From: Fibrisoma limi BUZ 3
GTDB lineage: Bacteria; Bacteroidota; Bacteroidia; Cytophagales; Spirosomataceae
Direction of reading: 5' to 3'
DNA: 64,000 nucleotides
NCBI RefSeq assembly: GCF_000296815.2
Contig: NZ_CAIT01000009.1
Location: forward strand, 1,364,001-1,428,000
Made by a program: the position numbers and the translations under genes. Shown here piece after piece: positions 45,824-56,029 of this stretch (positions are counted from its first letter, which is position 1; every line of letters starts with the position of its first letter). The notes under the pieces are model-generated. The model searched no databases, was not told the origin of the DNA, and saw nothing but the letters and a program-made list of their open reading frames with translations.

Positions 45824-47413
45824 TTACTTTTTAACAATTGTGAATTCTACCCGCCGATTCTGCTGCCGTCCAGCATCGGTATCGTTTGTCGACACCGGTT
45901 TCGAATCAGCGAACCCTTTGCTGGCTACCCGATCGGGCTCAATACCTTTGCTGATAAAGTATTCACGCACGGCGTCGGCACGGTCCTGCGATAACTTGGT
46001 GTTAATTTCACGGGAACCGGTATTATCCGTATGACCACCAACCTCAATGACTATCTTGGGGTTTTCATTCAAGGTTGTTACTACCCGATCAAGCTCCGGC
46101 CCTGATTCAGGACGCAGTTCTGATTTGCCGGTATCGAAGAAGATGTTGTTGAGCCGGACAGACCGTCCTACTTCGATCGGGACCATTTTTAGATCCTTTC
46201 CTTTAATTTCCTGAAACTCCTTAGTCTGGGAAAGGTCAACGTTATCCCCTTCGGCTATGAAATCTTTGGCAACGGCTCGCATGCTGTATTTCTGACCGTA
46301 GGGCAACACAATCTTATACTCTCCAGTGATTGGATCAGACGTAGCTTCGCCTGCTTCAGCACCATCGGGTAGGGTCTGGTAAATGATACGTGCCTCTACC
46401 GGCTTTCCGGTTCGCTGGTCCACAACTTTACCGCTGATCAAGGCTACCGGGTCAGGACGGGTTTCAGCCGGCGTTTGTGGTGATGCGTCTTTCGTCTTGT
46501 CAAATAACTTGATGCGAACGATATCGCCTTTCCCCAATGTATTTTTAAAGGTAGTCATGTAGGCATAATCGCCCGACGCCGAAAGGCTGTAGTACGCATC
46601 ATACCCGTCGGTGTTTATGTTGGGGCCCAGATTAACTGGCTTTGACCAGTGTTTCCAGGTCCGGTCGACGCGTTTACAAACGTAGATGTCGTTGCTCCCT
46701 AGGCCGCCTTCCCGGTTACTGGAGAAGTAGAGCGTAGCACCATCCGGAGCCAGAAACGGCGTCGTTTCCGTAGCTTTTGTATTGACTTCAGGTCCCAAGT
46801 CCATGGGCTTGCTCCAGGAGCCGTCTTTTTGCCGGAAACTAATATACAGGTCGTCCTCCTTGCTGTTCTTCTTTTCGCTGAATGCCATCAGCAATACTTT
46901 TCCATCGGCCGACATAAACCCGCAGTCGAACTGCCCCTGGCTCATTTTCTCATAACCCGGAATGTTCAGTTTCTGAGGAGGAGACCAGCCATTGGCAGTA
47001 CGCTTGCTAACCGAAAAGCCACGAGTTTCGTACGTACCGTTGTTGTAAGCGCCTTTCAGGAGCATCGTATTACCGTCGGGTGTGATGCTATACGCGCAGT
47101 TATACTCATCTTTATTCAGGGGAAAACCCATCCGGCGGGCGGGCCCCCACTGCCCACTGGCCGGATCTGCTTCCGAATACCAGATATCCTGACTCCCCTT
47201 TGTGCCGTGCGTGTTGTTTGGGTGGCTAATCCGAGCGAAGTAAAGCGTCCGCCCATCAGGGGCAATCAGCGGATTTATCTCGTTGTACTCAGAATTCACT
47301 TGATTTCCCAGGTTCTCAGCCTTGAGGGAATCTTTGGGAGGCTGCGCTTGCACACGGCAGAAAAGCAGGAAACAAAACCCGGCGAGTACCGCCTTATCTG
47401 CATTCATAATCAT
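45824..47413 (-). CDS. OmpA family protein with PD40 propeller and CarboxypepD_reg domain
   Basis: 529 residues. Signal peptide to about VQAQ (24). PD40/WD40-like repeats at about 40-320 (NPLIAPDGRTLYFAR, PFLAPDGATLYFSSNREGGL, YYSLSASGDYAYMTT), a carboxypeptidase-regulatory-like domain at about 335-405 and an OmpA domain with NIFFDTGKSELRPES and GHTDNTGSREINTKLS. Same kit as the protein at 4045-6528 but without the TPR part. Probably periplasmic, bound to peptidoglycan and the outer membrane. An alternative start two codons on cannot be excluded. Confidence 0.85.
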   Translation of the reverse strand: MIMNADKAVLAGFCFLLFCRVQAQPPKDSLKAENLGNQVNSEYNEINPLIAPDGRTLYFARISHPNNTHGTKGSQDIWYSEADPASGQWGPARRMGFPLNKDEYNCAYSITPDGNTMLLKGAYNNGTYETRGFSVSKRTANGWSPPQKLNIPGYEKMSQGQFDCGFMSADGKVLLMAFSEKKNSKEDDLYISFRQKDGSWSKPMDLGPEVNTKATETTPFLAPDGATLYFSSNREGGLGSNDIYVCKRVDRTWKHWSKPVNLGPNINTDGYDAYYSLSASGDYAYMTTFKNTLGKGDIVRIKLFDKTKDASPQTPAETRPDPVALISGKVVDQRTGKPVEARIIYQTLPDGAEAGEATSDPITGEYKIVLPYGQKYSMRAVAKDFIAEGDNVDLSQTKEFQEIKGKDLKMVPIEVGRSVRLNNIFFDTGKSELRPESGPELDRVVTTLNENPKIVIEVGGHTDNTGSREINTKLSQDRADAVREYFISKGIEPDRVASKGFADSKPVSTNDTDAGRQQNRRVEFTIVKK

Positions 47414-47549
47414 TCGGAGCGTGGGAATTCATCTGTATGTAACGACAAAACAAGCCAGTCTATTTTGTACTTTAGCCGGTTACTTTGGCGCTAAAAATAA
47501 ATCATTTGAAAGCCTGTATATGATTTTTCGTTAATTATCTTCGCGCCCG

Positions 47550-47813
47550 ATGTACCCGAGTGTGAAAACCGTACCTTTTATGAGACCTTTGAAAGTTTTG
47601 TTTCAGCTCCTTAAGTCCTCTTCAACGCCCGATCCCATCCATCGACAACGCCGAACTGCCAAGCGAAACTTATTGCTGTGCGTAATTGGCATGGCCATAA
47701 GCTTTGTCTACCTATTTCAGCAAAATCCAGCGGGTTGGTTGTTCATGGCAGGGTTTGCTTTCTTTTTAATCAAGCAGGTAGAGCCAGACGACGATTTCAC
47801 TGATAACCAGTAG
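47550..47813 (+). CDS. Small membrane protein of unknown function
   Basis: 87 residues (or 77 from the ATG at 47580, MRPLKVLFQLL). A basic middle part (HRQRRTAKRN) is followed by two hydrophobic segments (LLLCVIGMAISFVYLF and GWLFMAGFAFFLI) and an acidic tail. Intact, with a terminator after it; no family recognised. Confidence 0.55.
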   Translation: MYPSVKTVPFMRPLKVLFQLLKSSSTPDPIHRQRRTAKRNLLLCVIGMAISFVYLFQQNPAGWLFMAGFAFFLIKQVEPDDDFTDNQ

Positions 47814-47816
47814 CTT

Positions 47817-47859
47817 AATAAGAAAGCCACCTTCGATACCGAACGGTGGCTTTCTTATT
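47817..47859. terminator. Bidirectional intrinsic terminator
   Basis: AATAAGAAAGCCACC (47817-47831) pairs with GGTGGCTTTCTTATT (47845-47859), between the small membrane protein (+) and accC (-). Confidence 0.9.
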
Positions 47860-47875
47860 GAAAAGATAGATAAGA

Positions 47876-49219
47876 TTACAGCGTTGAAAAATCGAAATCT
47901 TCCAGAAAGCGCGTTGTAAACTGTCCGGATCGAAAACGAGGGTCATCCATCAATTTGATGTGGAATGGTATCGTCGTTTTGATACCCTCAATGACAAACT
48001 CCTGAAGAGCACGTTTCATCCGGGTAATAACCTCCTCCCTCGACTGCCCCGATACGATCAGCTTAGCAATCATAGAGTCGTAATTCGGCGGAATAGTGTA
48101 CCCAGCGTAAACGTGGCTATCAACCCGAACCCCGTGGCCTCCCGGCATATGTAGCACCGAAATCTTACCCGGCGATGGACGGAAGCCATTGGCAGGATCT
48201 TCGGCATTAATCCGGCACTCCATAGCGTAGAGTTTCGGTGTATAATTACGGCCGGAAATAGGAACGCCGGCTGCCACCTTAATTTGCTCCTTAATTAAGT
48301 CGAAGTCTGTTACTTCCTCCGTGATGGGGTGTTCAACCTGAATACGGGTGTTCATTTCCATGAAATAGAACTTCCCGTGTTTGTCCACCAGAAACTCGAT
48401 CGTTCCAGCTCCTTCGTAGCCAATTGCCTGCGCCCCTTTAATAGCCGCTTCGCCCATTTGCTCACGCAGTTCCGGCGAAATAATGGGAGATGGCGTTTCT
48501 TCTACCAGCTTCTGGTGCCGACGCTGAATTGAACAGTCGCGTTCCGACAGGTGGCATACTTTACCGTATTGGTCACCGACGATTTGAATCTCGATATGGC
48601 GGGGCTCTTCTACGAATTTCTCAAGATATAACCCGTCGTTTCCAAAGGCGGCACCAGCTTCTGTGCGAGCATCGTTCCAGGCTTTTTCAAACTCGGACTC
48701 CTCTTTGATGATACGCATACCACGCCCACCTCCGCCGGCCGTCGCCTTAATAATCACCGGATAGCCCATATCGGCCGCCAATGACTTTCCTTCCTCAATT
48801 GATTCGAGTAAGCCATCCGAACCAGGAATCACAGGCACACCAGCCGTTTTCATGGTTGCCTTGGCCGTGGCTTTGTCGCCCATGCTGTTGATCTGTTCAG
48901 CCGTAGCGCCAATAAACTTGATACCGTAGTCAGCGCAGATCTGAGAAAATTCAGCGTTTTCGGACAGAAATCCGTAGCCCGGATGAATAGCATCAGCTCC
49001 GGTCACTTCGGCGGCCGAGATGATGTTTGGAATGCTTAGGTACGACTGCTTGCTGACCGGTGGTCCAATGCAAACAGCTTCATCAGCAAAGCGAACGTGC
49101 AGGCTATCCCGATCGGCCGTTGAGTAAATGGCAACAGTCTTGATCCCCATTTCTCGACACGTCCGGATAATCCGCAAAGCGATTTCGCCCCGGTTGGCAA
49201 TTAATATCTTTTTGAACAT
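47876..49219 (-). CDS. accC: Acetyl-CoA carboxylase, biotin carboxylase subunit
   Basis: 447 residues from the ATG at 49219 ([20 protein letters not shown]), the usual family start; an ATG nine codons earlier is open but unlikely. ATP-grasp signatures are [33 protein letters not shown] and [20 protein letters not shown]. It carboxylates the biotin on AccB in the first step of fatty acid synthesis. Last gene of the yceD-rpmF-plsX-fabH-efp-accB-accC set. Confidence 0.98.
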   Translation of the reverse strand: MFKKILIANRGEIALRIIRTCREMGIKTVAIYSTADRDSLHVRFADEAVCIGPPVSKQSYLSIPNIISAAEVTGADAIHPGYGFLSENAEFSQICADYGIKFIGATAEQINSMGDKATAKATMKTAGVPVIPGSDGLLESIEEGKSLAADMGYPVIIKATAGGGGRGMRIIKEESEFEKAWNDARTEAGAAFGNDGLYLEKFVEEPRHIEIQIVGDQYGKVCHLSERDCSIQRRHQKLVEETPSPIISPELREQMGEAAIKGAQAIGYEGAGTIEFLVDKHGKFYFMEMNTRIQVEHPITEEVTDFDLIKEQIKVAAGVPISGRNYTPKLYAMECRINAEDPANGFRPSPGKISVLHMPGGHGVRVDSHVYAGYTIPPNYDSMIAKLIVSGQSREEVITRMKRALQEFVIEGIKTTIPFHIKLMDDPRFRSGQFTTRFLEDFDFSTL

Positions 49220-49225
49220 GAATGG

Positions 49226-49309
49226 GTTTACGGTTTGGGTTTTCAATTTACGGCATATTACTCCCTGAGCACTTGGTTACTCCGGTATCGTAAATCGAAA
49301 AACGTAAAC
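49226..49309. repeat. Imperfect inverted repeat in the accB-accC gap
   Basis: Left arm 49226-49253 (GTTTACGG...ATTTACGG) and right arm 49282-49309 (CCGG...CGTAAAT...CGTAAAC) pair over most of 28 bases. Confidence 0.65.
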
Positions 49310-49311
49310 GA

Positions 49312-49803
49312 TTACACTGGCTCGACTAAAAATAGTGGCTGATCGTATTCTACAGGTGTTGCGTTTTCAACCAGCACTTTTACGATACGACCTGAAACTT
49401 CCGACTCAATTTCGTTGAACAGCTTCATGGCTTCGATGATGCAGACTACTTTGCCTTCGCGTACTTCGTCACCAATCTCCACGAATGAAGGCGACTCTGG
49501 ATTGGAAGACCGGTAGAATGTTCCGATCATGGGTGACTTGATCGTCACATAATTTGTCGTATCGACTTTCGAAGCTGACGGAGCCGCAGCGGGTGTAGCA
49601 ACTGAAGCAGGTTGAGGAGCCGGGGCCGGTGTTGTTGGAACAACCGCTTGAGCGGGTAGAGCAGGCACAGGTGTAGAAGCTACAGGGGCTCCTGTCCCGT
49701 ACCGCTTCACGCTGATTTTAAGATCAGTCGTTTCAATATTCACTTCGTCCAGACCCGACTGTGAAATAAAGTCAAGAAGTTTCTGAATGTCTTTCGTATC
49801 CAT
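49312..49803 (-). CDS. accB: Acetyl-CoA carboxylase biotin carboxyl carrier protein
   Basis: 163 residues. The N-terminal helix (DTKDIQKLLDFISQSGLDEV), a Pro/Ala-rich linker (about 40-85), and the biotinyl domain with the modified Lys in IEAMKLFNEIESEVSG. Carries carboxybiotin between AccC and the carboxyltransferase. Confidence 0.98.
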   Translation of the reverse strand: MDTKDIQKLLDFISQSGLDEVNIETTDLKISVKRYGTGAPVASTPVPALPAQAVVPTTPAPAPQPASVATPAAAPSASKVDTTNYVTIKSPMIGTFYRSSNPESPSFVEIGDEVREGKVVCIIEAMKLFNEIESEVSGRIVKVLVENATPVEYDQPLFLVEPV

Positions 49804-49812
49804 AAAGTAAGA

Positions 49813-49899
49813 GTCAGTAAGTTGGTAAGAGAGTATTGAGCTGTGCGAGAGCGATGCGGTGCGTCAGTTATGGACTTACTCACCAACTCATCAACTGAT
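49813..49899. repeat. Imperfect inverted repeat in the efp-accB gap
   Basis: AGTCAGTAAGTTGGTAAGAG (49813-49832) against CTTACTCACCAACTCATC (around 49875-49892). The gap is 96 bases long. Confidence 0.5.
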
Positions 49900-50463
49900 T
49901 TATTTTACCCGTTCAACATAATCGTAGGTACGCGTATCAACCCGGATTCGCTCCCCCTGCTCGATGAACAGCGGCACCATGATGCGGGCACCGGTTTCAA
50001 CTTCAACCGGTTTTTTAGGGCTGTTGGCCGTATCGCCCCGAATACCAGGCTCGGCATACGTGACCTCCAGTTCAACAAAAGGAGGCAGTTCGCATGTCAG
50101 CGGAGTTTCGTTTTCGGCATTAATCAGGATTTCAACTTCCTGGCCTTCTTTCATCAGGTCAGCGCCCCCAACGAGTTTTTCGTCCAGATTGATCTGATCA
50201 AAGCTTTCCTGGTCCATGAAGTTATACCCGGCCTCATCTTTGTAGAGGAATTGAAACTTCCGGCGCTCTACCCGAACCGGATAGATAGTAACACCTGAGT
50301 TGAATGTATTGTCCAGCACCTTACCCGTGGTCAGGCTTTTGAGCTTAGTCCGCACAAAGGCTGCGCCTTTGCCAGGTTTTACATGCTGAAACTCGGTAAT
50401 TTGAAAGAGATCGTTGTTGAAGTTGATGACCAACCCATTCCGGATATCTGCGGTCGTTGCCAT
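49900..50463 (-). CDS. efp: Elongation factor P
   Basis: 187 residues, three beta domains. KPGKGAAFVRTKLKSL holds the tip Lys, and the C-terminal GARIMVPLFIEQGERIRVDT is canonical. EF-P relieves stalling at polyproline. The gene sits between fabH and accB. Upstream, TAGCTTTG (minus strand, 50513-50520) fits a -7 element, but a -33 is not well placed. Confidence 0.98.
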   Translation of the reverse strand: MATTADIRNGLVINFNNDLFQITEFQHVKPGKGAAFVRTKLKSLTTGKVLDNTFNSGVTIYPVRVERRKFQFLYKDEAGYNFMDQESFDQINLDEKLVGGADLMKEGQEVEILINAENETPLTCELPPFVELEVTYAEPGIRGDTANSPKKPVEVETGARIMVPLFIEQGERIRVDTRTYDYVERVK

Positions 50464-50538
50464 TATTGTTTACGATTAATAGTTAAAGTATATAGCTCAG
50501 ACGGTTCCCGCGCAAAGCTACATACTCGCTCAGTCAAT

Positions 50539-51522
50539 TTAATACGCCCACTTCAGGTAAACAGCTCCCCAGGTAAACCCTCCGCCAAATGCAGCCATAA
50601 TCAGGTTATCTCCTTTTTTTAGCTGCGATTCGTAGTCGAACAGGCAAAGCGGGATGGTTGCCGCCGTGGTGTTACCGTACTTATGAATGTTCATCATAAC
50701 GCGCTCCGGCCCAATGCCCATGCGTTGCGCTGTCGCGTCGATAATCCGCTTATTAGCCTGATGAGGCACCAGCCAGGCAACATCTTCACCTGCCAGGTGA
50801 TTACGTTGCATAATCTCGGCGGACACGTCGGCCATGTTTTTCACCGCAAACTTAAACACCGAAGGTCCATCCTGATACGCGTAATGCCAGCGTTTTTCGA
50901 CAGTTTCGTGTGTTGGCGGATACCGGCTTCCCCCTGCTTTCTGAAACAGATGATACTGTCCGGCTCCATCTGACCGAATGATTGAATCCTGTACCCCGTA
51001 GCCTTCTTCGCTTGGCTCAAGCAGCACAGCCCCGGCTCCATCTCCAAAGATGACACAGGTTGTTCGATCGGTATAATCAATGATAGCCGACATCTTATCG
51101 GCTCCTACCACAATTACTTTGCGATACTTGCCGGTTTCGATGAACTGGGCGCCAGTCGTCAGCGCATAGATGAAACCAGAGCAGGCGGCCTGAATATCGA
51201 AGCTTCCGATGTTGCGAATACCAACCATGTCGCAGATCAGGTTGGCTGTAGCCGGAAACACGTAGTCCGGTGTTGTAGTCGCACAAATCAGCAAATCAAT
51301 CTCCTCGGGCTTAGTCTGCGTTTTTTCTAATAGCCCTGTTACAGCCCGAACCGCCATATGTGACGTACCCAGGCCCTCCCCTTTCAGTAACCGGCGTTCT
51401 TTAATCCCCGTACGGGTTGTAATCCATTCATCATTGGTATCCACCATGCGCTCCAACTCGGCGTTTGTCAGCACGTAGTCAGGCACATAGCCGTGGACGC
51501 CCGTTATGGCAGCTTTACTCAT
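50539..51522 (-). CDS. fabH: 3-oxoacyl-ACP synthase III
   Basis: 327 residues from the ATG at 51522 ([20 protein letters not shown]). Triad: Cys in [13 protein letters not shown], His in [13 protein letters not shown], Asn in [15 protein letters not shown]. Condenses an acyl-CoA starter with malonyl-ACP. An upstream ATG at 51555 would add 11 residues into the gap before plsX and is unlikely. Follows plsX. Confidence 0.98.
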   Translation of the reverse strand: MSKAAITGVHGYVPDYVLTNAELERMVDTNDEWITTRTGIKERRLLKGEGLGTSHMAVRAVTGLLEKTQTKPEEIDLLICATTTPDYVFPATANLICDMVGIRNIGSFDIQAACSGFIYALTTGAQFIETGKYRKVIVVGADKMSAIIDYTDRTTCVIFGDGAGAVLLEPSEEGYGVQDSIIRSDGAGQYHLFQKAGGSRYPPTHETVEKRWHYAYQDGPSVFKFAVKNMADVSAEIMQRNHLAGEDVAWLVPHQANKRIIDATAQRMGIGPERVMMNIHKYGNTTAATIPLCLFDYESQLKKGDNLIMAAFGGGFTWGAVYLKWAY

Positions 51523-51564
51523 GCGTTGGTGGTATACAAGAGCGTTATGACACAACTCCCGACT

Positions 51565-52506
51565 TTACGCGAGAACTTGTGCGATTTTAGTATAAGCATC
51601 GGCTTTCACTTGTTGAATAGCCAGATTAATCATGTTTTTGATAGCCAGTGGCGATGAGATACCGTGTGCGATAATTACATTGCCATTCACACCCAAAATT
51701 GGGCTTCCACCTACCGACTCGTAATTGGTCTTTGCGATAAACTCGTCCTCAATCCCCCGCTGTTTGGCGAGCGGATAGAACGATTCGCCCAGCTTGAACA
51801 TCGTATTACCGGTGAAACCATCCGTAACGATTACATCAGCCTTGCTCGCAAAGAAGTCGCCCCCTTCAATATTTCCGATGAAATTAATTCGACGACTATC
51901 TTTCAATAGCTGATGAGCAGCCTGCGCCACCAGCGAACCTTTCTGCTCCTCAGAACCGATATTCATTAGCGCCACTCGGGGCGAGGCTACGCCAAACATG
52001 TATTGAGCGTAAATGGAACCGATTTCGCCAAACTGCGCGAGCATTTCCGGTTTACAATCTGCATTGGCACCAATGTCGAGCATGATGGCATGCCCACCGT
52101 TGATTTGCGGCACAAAACCGGCAATGCAGGGCCGCAGAACGCCTTCAATGGCTTTAATACTAAACAAAGCGCCAACGTGCATTGCCCCCGTATTCCCGGC
52201 ACTACAGAACGCGTCGACCTGCTTATCTTTCAAAAGCTTAAACCCAACTCCGATGCTGGAATTGGGTTTCTGCGAGAGCGCCTTCGTGGGATGCTCACCC
52301 ATGTCGATCACGTCTTCGGCGTGAACAACTTCAATTGTTGCAGCTGATTCGGAATTGTGCTTTTTTAGTAATTCCCCAATAACAGACTGTCGACCGATCA
52401 GTACGACTGTCACATCTTCAGGTAATTCGGCAGTGGCCATTACAACTCCTTCAACGATAGCTTCCGGAGCAAAATCGCCACCCATAGCGTCCACTGCAAT
52501 TCTCAT
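51565..52506 (-). CDS. plsX: Phosphate acyltransferase PlsX
   Basis: 313 residues from the ATG at 52506 ([20 protein letters not shown]); eight earlier codons are open but atypical. [36 protein letters not shown] and [14 protein letters not shown] are typical. Makes acyl-phosphate from acyl-ACP for PlsY in phospholipid synthesis. Confidence 0.98.
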   Translation of the reverse strand: MRIAVDAMGGDFAPEAIVEGVVMATAELPEDVTVVLIGRQSVIGELLKKHNSESAATIEVVHAEDVIDMGEHPTKALSQKPNSSIGVGFKLLKDKQVDAFCSAGNTGAMHVGALFSIKAIEGVLRPCIAGFVPQINGGHAIMLDIGANADCKPEMLAQFGEIGSIYAQYMFGVASPRVALMNIGSEEQKGSLVAQAAHQLLKDSRRINFIGNIEGGDFFASKADVIVTDGFTGNTMFKLGESFYPLAKQRGIEDEFIAKTNYESVGGSPILGVNGNVIIAHGISSPLAIKNMINLAIQQVKADAYTKIAQVLA

Positions 52507-52647
52507 TGACTCGTTTTGTTCAATATCCAACCGAAGCTGGATTTAGAAAAATTCGTGTAAAAATAGTAGGCGGAGGGCAATAAAAAAGTATTTCGCGTTC
52601 ATCTTCGATCAGACGTCAGCGAAATACTTTCTGTTAGTGTATGTACC

Positions 52648-52842
52648 CTAAGCCGTTTTGGCGTAGTTCTCGATGAGCACCTGGCCTTTGTAATAAAGGT
52701 TGCCCTCGAAAACGTGGGCGTGGTGCCGCTCATGAACTTCGCCGGTTGAAGCATCGGTTGAGAGCGTTACGGCCGTCGCTTTATAATGCGTTCTGCGTTT
52801 ATCGCGACGTGTGCTGGAGTGTCTGCGTTTGGGATGTGCCAT
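52648..52842 (-). CDS. rpmF: 50S ribosomal protein L32
   Basis: 64 residues: [20 protein letters not shown] start, zinc-free form (no Cys). Its usual place is between yceD and plsX. Confidence 0.98.
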   Translation of the reverse strand: MAHPKRRHSSTRRDKRRTHYKATAVTLSTDASTGEVHERHHAHVFEGNLYYKGQVLIENYAKTA

Positions 52843-52872
52843 TTCGTATGTACAGTTGTCAGAGTTCGACTT

Positions 52873-53418
52873 TTAGTTGTTATTCAATTTCCGCAATGCG
52901 TCCCAACGGGGGTCTGTTCCGGGCTGATCATCGTCGTCGCTGGAGTCAGGGTCAGACCGGTATATTACCTTCCCGTTATCGGCATCTATATCCTCATCCT
53001 GCTCCTCGTCCCGAAAGCGCGGATGCAACTTCTTCATCGGGAGCGACAGGCTGATGAATTCAAATATGTACCGAGCTACGTTAATTGTAACCGTGTTTCG
53101 TTCAATCAACTCAATTTCGTCGGTCAGTTCTTCATTGTGATCGGAGAATTTAAGCAGGAGCATGTGGCGAGTATCCACAGGCTCATCGTAACAATCCAGA
53201 CTACGATCACACACTTGCTCAACGGCACCCTGAATATGGAAATCCAGCCGAATCATCGTTTCGGACTTATCCAGAACCAGATGAGTCCTGATAGTACCCT
53301 TTTCAATCAGTTCCTGATCGAGGGCGGCAAAGAACGTATCGTCCGACACAAAGTCGTATTCGTAGCGCTTGTTGTCCAGCCCCACGATATTGATGTCGTA
53401 TGCCTGTAATGTGTTCAC
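52873..53418 (-). CDS. yceD: YceD/DUF177 family protein
   Basis: 181 residues. CDRSLDCYDEP is the core Cys-containing motif (usually CxRCL), and the C-terminus has the conserved DPRWDALRKL. In bacteria and plants the family is linked to 23S rRNA accumulation. Acidic Asp/Glu-rich segment at about 140-165. First gene of the fatty-acid operon. Confidence 0.9.
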   Translation of the reverse strand: MNTLQAYDINIVGLDNKRYEYDFVSDDTFFAALDQELIEKGTIRTHLVLDKSETMIRLDFHIQGAVEQVCDRSLDCYDEPVDTRHMLLLKFSDHNEELTDEIELIERNTVTINVARYIFEFISLSLPMKKLHPRFRDEEQDEDIDADNGKVIYRSDPDSSDDDDQPGTDPRWDALRKLNNN

Positions 53419-53445
53419 CTCTATCTCTCCTCAAAAATAAGAGCG

Positions 53446-53472
53446 CAAAATTACGAATTGTTTGTGAATCAA
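53446..53472 (-). promoter_or_regulatory. Probable promoter of the yceD-to-accC operon
   Basis: Minus-strand TAATTTTG (53446-53453) followed by CG, as at fusA and rplC; a TTG lies 16 bases upstream (53470-53472), shorter than the 19-20 seen elsewhere. Leader of about 25 nt. Confidence 0.5.
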
Positions 53473-53555
53473 GAAAGTGATTACTGTAAATTAAGTTGCA
53501 TACGGGTTGATCCGTACCTTTCTGCTAAACTTGGTAACTCTACTCGCAGAATTAT

Positions 53556-54449
53556 ATGCTTTTAGTAGCCCTTACCCTCACCTCGCTTGCCGTTCTGTTA
53601 CGTATTATAGCCAATCCACTTTCTAATGTTTTTCAAAAACAACTGACCCAACGTTCGGCTGATCCACTGTTTGTCATTGCTGCTACGTACGGCTTTCTGA
53701 CACTGACCTGTCTGGCGTTCTGGTCGCAACTGCAGTCGGCGAATCTTCCGGTTGCGTTCTGGCAGAGTATGCTATTGGTAGGTTTGTTCGCTTTGATTGG
53801 CAATGTGTTCCTGGTAAAGGCGCTACAAATCGGCGATCTTTCGGTATTGGGTCCGATTAATGCCTATAAATCCGTAGTAGGTATGCTGGTTGGTATTTTT
53901 CTGCTTAATGAAATACCGAGCGCGGTTGGTGTAGTGGGGGTCGTATTAATCGTTGTCGGCAGTTACATCGTACTGGGTAACACTCAACAACGAAAAGGTT
54001 TCTCGTGGGGCGTGTTTCAGCGGCCTGAGGTACGATTACGTTTAGCAGCTTTACTCTTTTCGGCTATTGATGGCGTTCTTTTAAAGAAAGCTATTGTTCT
54101 CTCTACGCCTACTACTGCTTTTTTTTATTGGTGCCTCTTTGGTTTTTTATTTTCGCTCGTTTGGATTGGCCTGACGCTTCGCCAGCAATGGCAACACCAG
54201 GTACGGTTACTCTTCTCACAACGAACAACGTATCTGGCTTTGTTTCTGACGGTCGGTCTTACGCAAATTGCCAGTAATGTGGCATTGGCCGGTATGCAGG
54301 TCGGCTACGCCCTGGCGCTTTTTCAGACATCGGCGCTAATCAGTGTTGTATTCGGTTATCAGTTCTTTCGGGAAACAAATATCATCCGCAAGCTTATTGG
54401 CGCAACCATTATGGTGGTCGGCGCAGTTTTGATAACCGTTTTCCAATAA
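53556..54449 (+). CDS. EamA/DMT-family transporter
   Basis: 297 residues with about ten membrane helices in two EamA repeats: the first includes LVGLFALIGNVFLVKALQIG and GVVGVVLIVVGSYIVLG, the second TVGLTQIASNVALAGMQVGY and KLIGATIMVVGAVLITVF. Drug/metabolite transporters; substrate not readable. Stand-alone gene. Confidence 0.88.
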   Translation: MLLVALTLTSLAVLLRIIANPLSNVFQKQLTQRSADPLFVIAATYGFLTLTCLAFWSQLQSANLPVAFWQSMLLVGLFALIGNVFLVKALQIGDLSVLGPINAYKSVVGMLVGIFLLNEIPSAVGVVGVVLIVVGSYIVLGNTQQRKGFSWGVFQRPEVRLRLAALLFSAIDGVLLKKAIVLSTPTTAFFYWCLFGFLFSLVWIGLTLRQQWQHQVRLLFSQRTTYLALFLTVGLTQIASNVALAGMQVGYALALFQTSALISVVFGYQFFRETNIIRKLIGATIMVVGAVLITVFQ

Positions 54450-54496
54450 CTTTTCGTTTAAATTAGTTCTACGTCTAACAAACGAACCTACTCCAT

Positions 54497-54706
54497 ATGG
54501 CCAATTATCAGCTTGTCGAGAAACACGCTATTGAGCACCACAACGAATACTTTGAGGTACGAATCAATAATAATGATTCTCATCCTTTCAGCTACTTTTT
54601 CACTACAAACGAAGAAAACCTGGAGGTTGTAGCGGAGGAGATTGTCAAAGAGCACGCTTCAAACGCCAAAGACTGGACAGTTATTCCACACCGGAAAGAC
54701 AGTTAA
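54497..54706 (+). CDS. Small hypothetical protein
   Basis: 69 residues with HHNEYFEVRINNNDSHPFSY and EENLEVVAEEIVKEHASNAK. Soluble, acidic, probably alpha/beta. It lies 47 bases after the EamA gene and 80 before the acyl-CoA dehydrogenase gene. No family recognised. Confidence 0.55.
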   Translation: MANYQLVEKHAIEHHNEYFEVRINNNDSHPFSYFFTTNEENLEVVAEEIVKEHASNAKDWTVIPHRKDS

Positions 54707-54786
54707 CAATGCTGGCATGTAGTGCACCTCATACGTAGAGACCCATCCGCTCAGGAGGTCCCGTAACCCCATTTGTTCTTACTGTC

Positions 54787-56028
54787 ATGGAACCCTTATT
54801 CGCTACTTCCCGAACGGAAGACCTCGTACCACGCATTCGTGAGTTTGTCCAGAATGAGTTGGTCCCCCTTGAAACAGCCGAGCACCTGACGGGTAACTTC
54901 TCGGTCGTTGCCAAACGCCTGGACGAAAAACGTGAACTCGTTAAGCAGGCGGGACTTTGGGGCTTACAACATAGCGTCGACGAAGGCGGCCTGGGTTTGA
55001 CACTCTGTGAGTTCGGGCAGGTAAGTGAGGTGTTGGCCTGGTCGCCGTTTGGGCATTATACCTTCAACTGCCAGGCTCCTGACATCGGCAACATGGAATT
55101 GATGCACAAATACGCGTCGGACGCCATCAAACGCCAATACCTGGAGCCACTGAAGGAGGGTCATATTCGCTCCTGTTTTTCGATGACCGAGCCGGAGTTT
55201 GCCGGCTCTAACCCAACCCGACTGGGCACAACAGCCGTTCGGGAGGGGAACGACTACGTAATTAACGGCCATAAATGGTTTACCTCCTCGGCCGACGGCG
55301 CTTCGTTTGCTATCGTGATGGCGGTTACCAATCCAGATGCAGCCCCGCACCGACGGGCCAGTATGATCCTCGTACCGACAGACACTCCTGGTTTTCAGTT
55401 GGTACGCAATATCTCCATCATGGGTGATGCCAGCGACCACTGGGGTAGCCACGCCGAGGTCAGGTACGACGACGTTCGGGTCCCGGTCGGTAATTTGATC
55501 GGGGGCGAAGGCATGGGCTTTGTGCTGGCTCAGGAACGGCTCGGTCCGGGCCGAATTCACCACTGCATGCGCTGGATTGGCATCAGCGAACGCTGTTTTG
55601 ACCTGATGTGCCGCCGGGCCGCGACCCGGGAGCTGGAAGACGGGGTTATGCTGGGCGAAAAACAGTTTGTGCAGGGGTTCATTGCCGAGAGCCGCGCCGA
55701 GATTGATGCGGCCCGTCTGATGGTGTTGCGCACGGCCCGCAATATTGACCAGTTTGGAGCGTCTGCTGTCAGGAATGAGATTTCGGCCATCAAGTTTTTT
55801 GTGGCCAACGTCATGCTGCAGGTAGTTGACCGGGCCATTCAGGTGTACGGCGCTATGGGTATTACTGACGACGTACTGCTGCCGTGGTATTACCGGCACG
55901 AACGGGGTGCCCGAATTTATGATGGGGCCGATGAGGTGCACAAAACCGCCCTGGCCCGCAGCATTCTAAAAGAATACGGATTAGACACGAAAAAGAAAGC
56001 GGCTGATCTGGCAGCAACCCGAGCCTGA
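54787..56028 (+). CDS. Acyl-CoA dehydrogenase family protein, ACAD10/11 (LvaC)-like
   Basis: 413 residues, complete ACAD fold: GLTLCEFGQVSEVLAWSPF, CFSMTEPEFAGSNPTRLGT (FAD/substrate contact), GHKWFTSSADGASFAIVM, RLGPGRIHHCMRWIG, VYGAMGITDDVLLPWYYRHE and IYDGADEVHKTALARS. Where typical dehydrogenases have the catalytic Glu in YEGT, this reads YDG. It is followed at once by an APH-type kinase gene, the bacterial layout of the human ACAD10/ACAD11 domains and of LvaA/LvaC in Pseudomonas, where the pair converts 4-hydroxyacyl-CoA through a phosphorylated intermediate. Substrate here is inference. Confidence 0.88.
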   Translation: MEPLFATSRTEDLVPRIREFVQNELVPLETAEHLTGNFSVVAKRLDEKRELVKQAGLWGLQHSVDEGGLGLTLCEFGQVSEVLAWSPFGHYTFNCQAPDIGNMELMHKYASDAIKRQYLEPLKEGHIRSCFSMTEPEFAGSNPTRLGTTAVREGNDYVINGHKWFTSSADGASFAIVMAVTNPDAAPHRRASMILVPTDTPGFQLVRNISIMGDASDHWGSHAEVRYDDVRVPVGNLIGGEGMGFVLAQERLGPGRIHHCMRWIGISERCFDLMCRRAATRELEDGVMLGEKQFVQGFIAESRAEIDAARLMVLRTARNIDQFGASAVRNEISAIKFFVANVMLQVVDRAIQVYGAMGITDDVLLPWYYRHERGARIYDGADEVHKTALARSILKEYGLDTKKKAADLAATRA

Positions 56029-56029
56029 T

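Noticed and set aside
52786-53409. 207-codon plus-strand ORF
   Set aside because: Antisense to yceD, which has conserved C-terminal DPRWDALRKL and operon context.
54964-55941. 325-codon minus-strand ORF
   Set aside because: Lies wholly antisense to the acyl-CoA dehydrogenase, whose motifs are unmistakable; typical shadow in GC-rich third positions.
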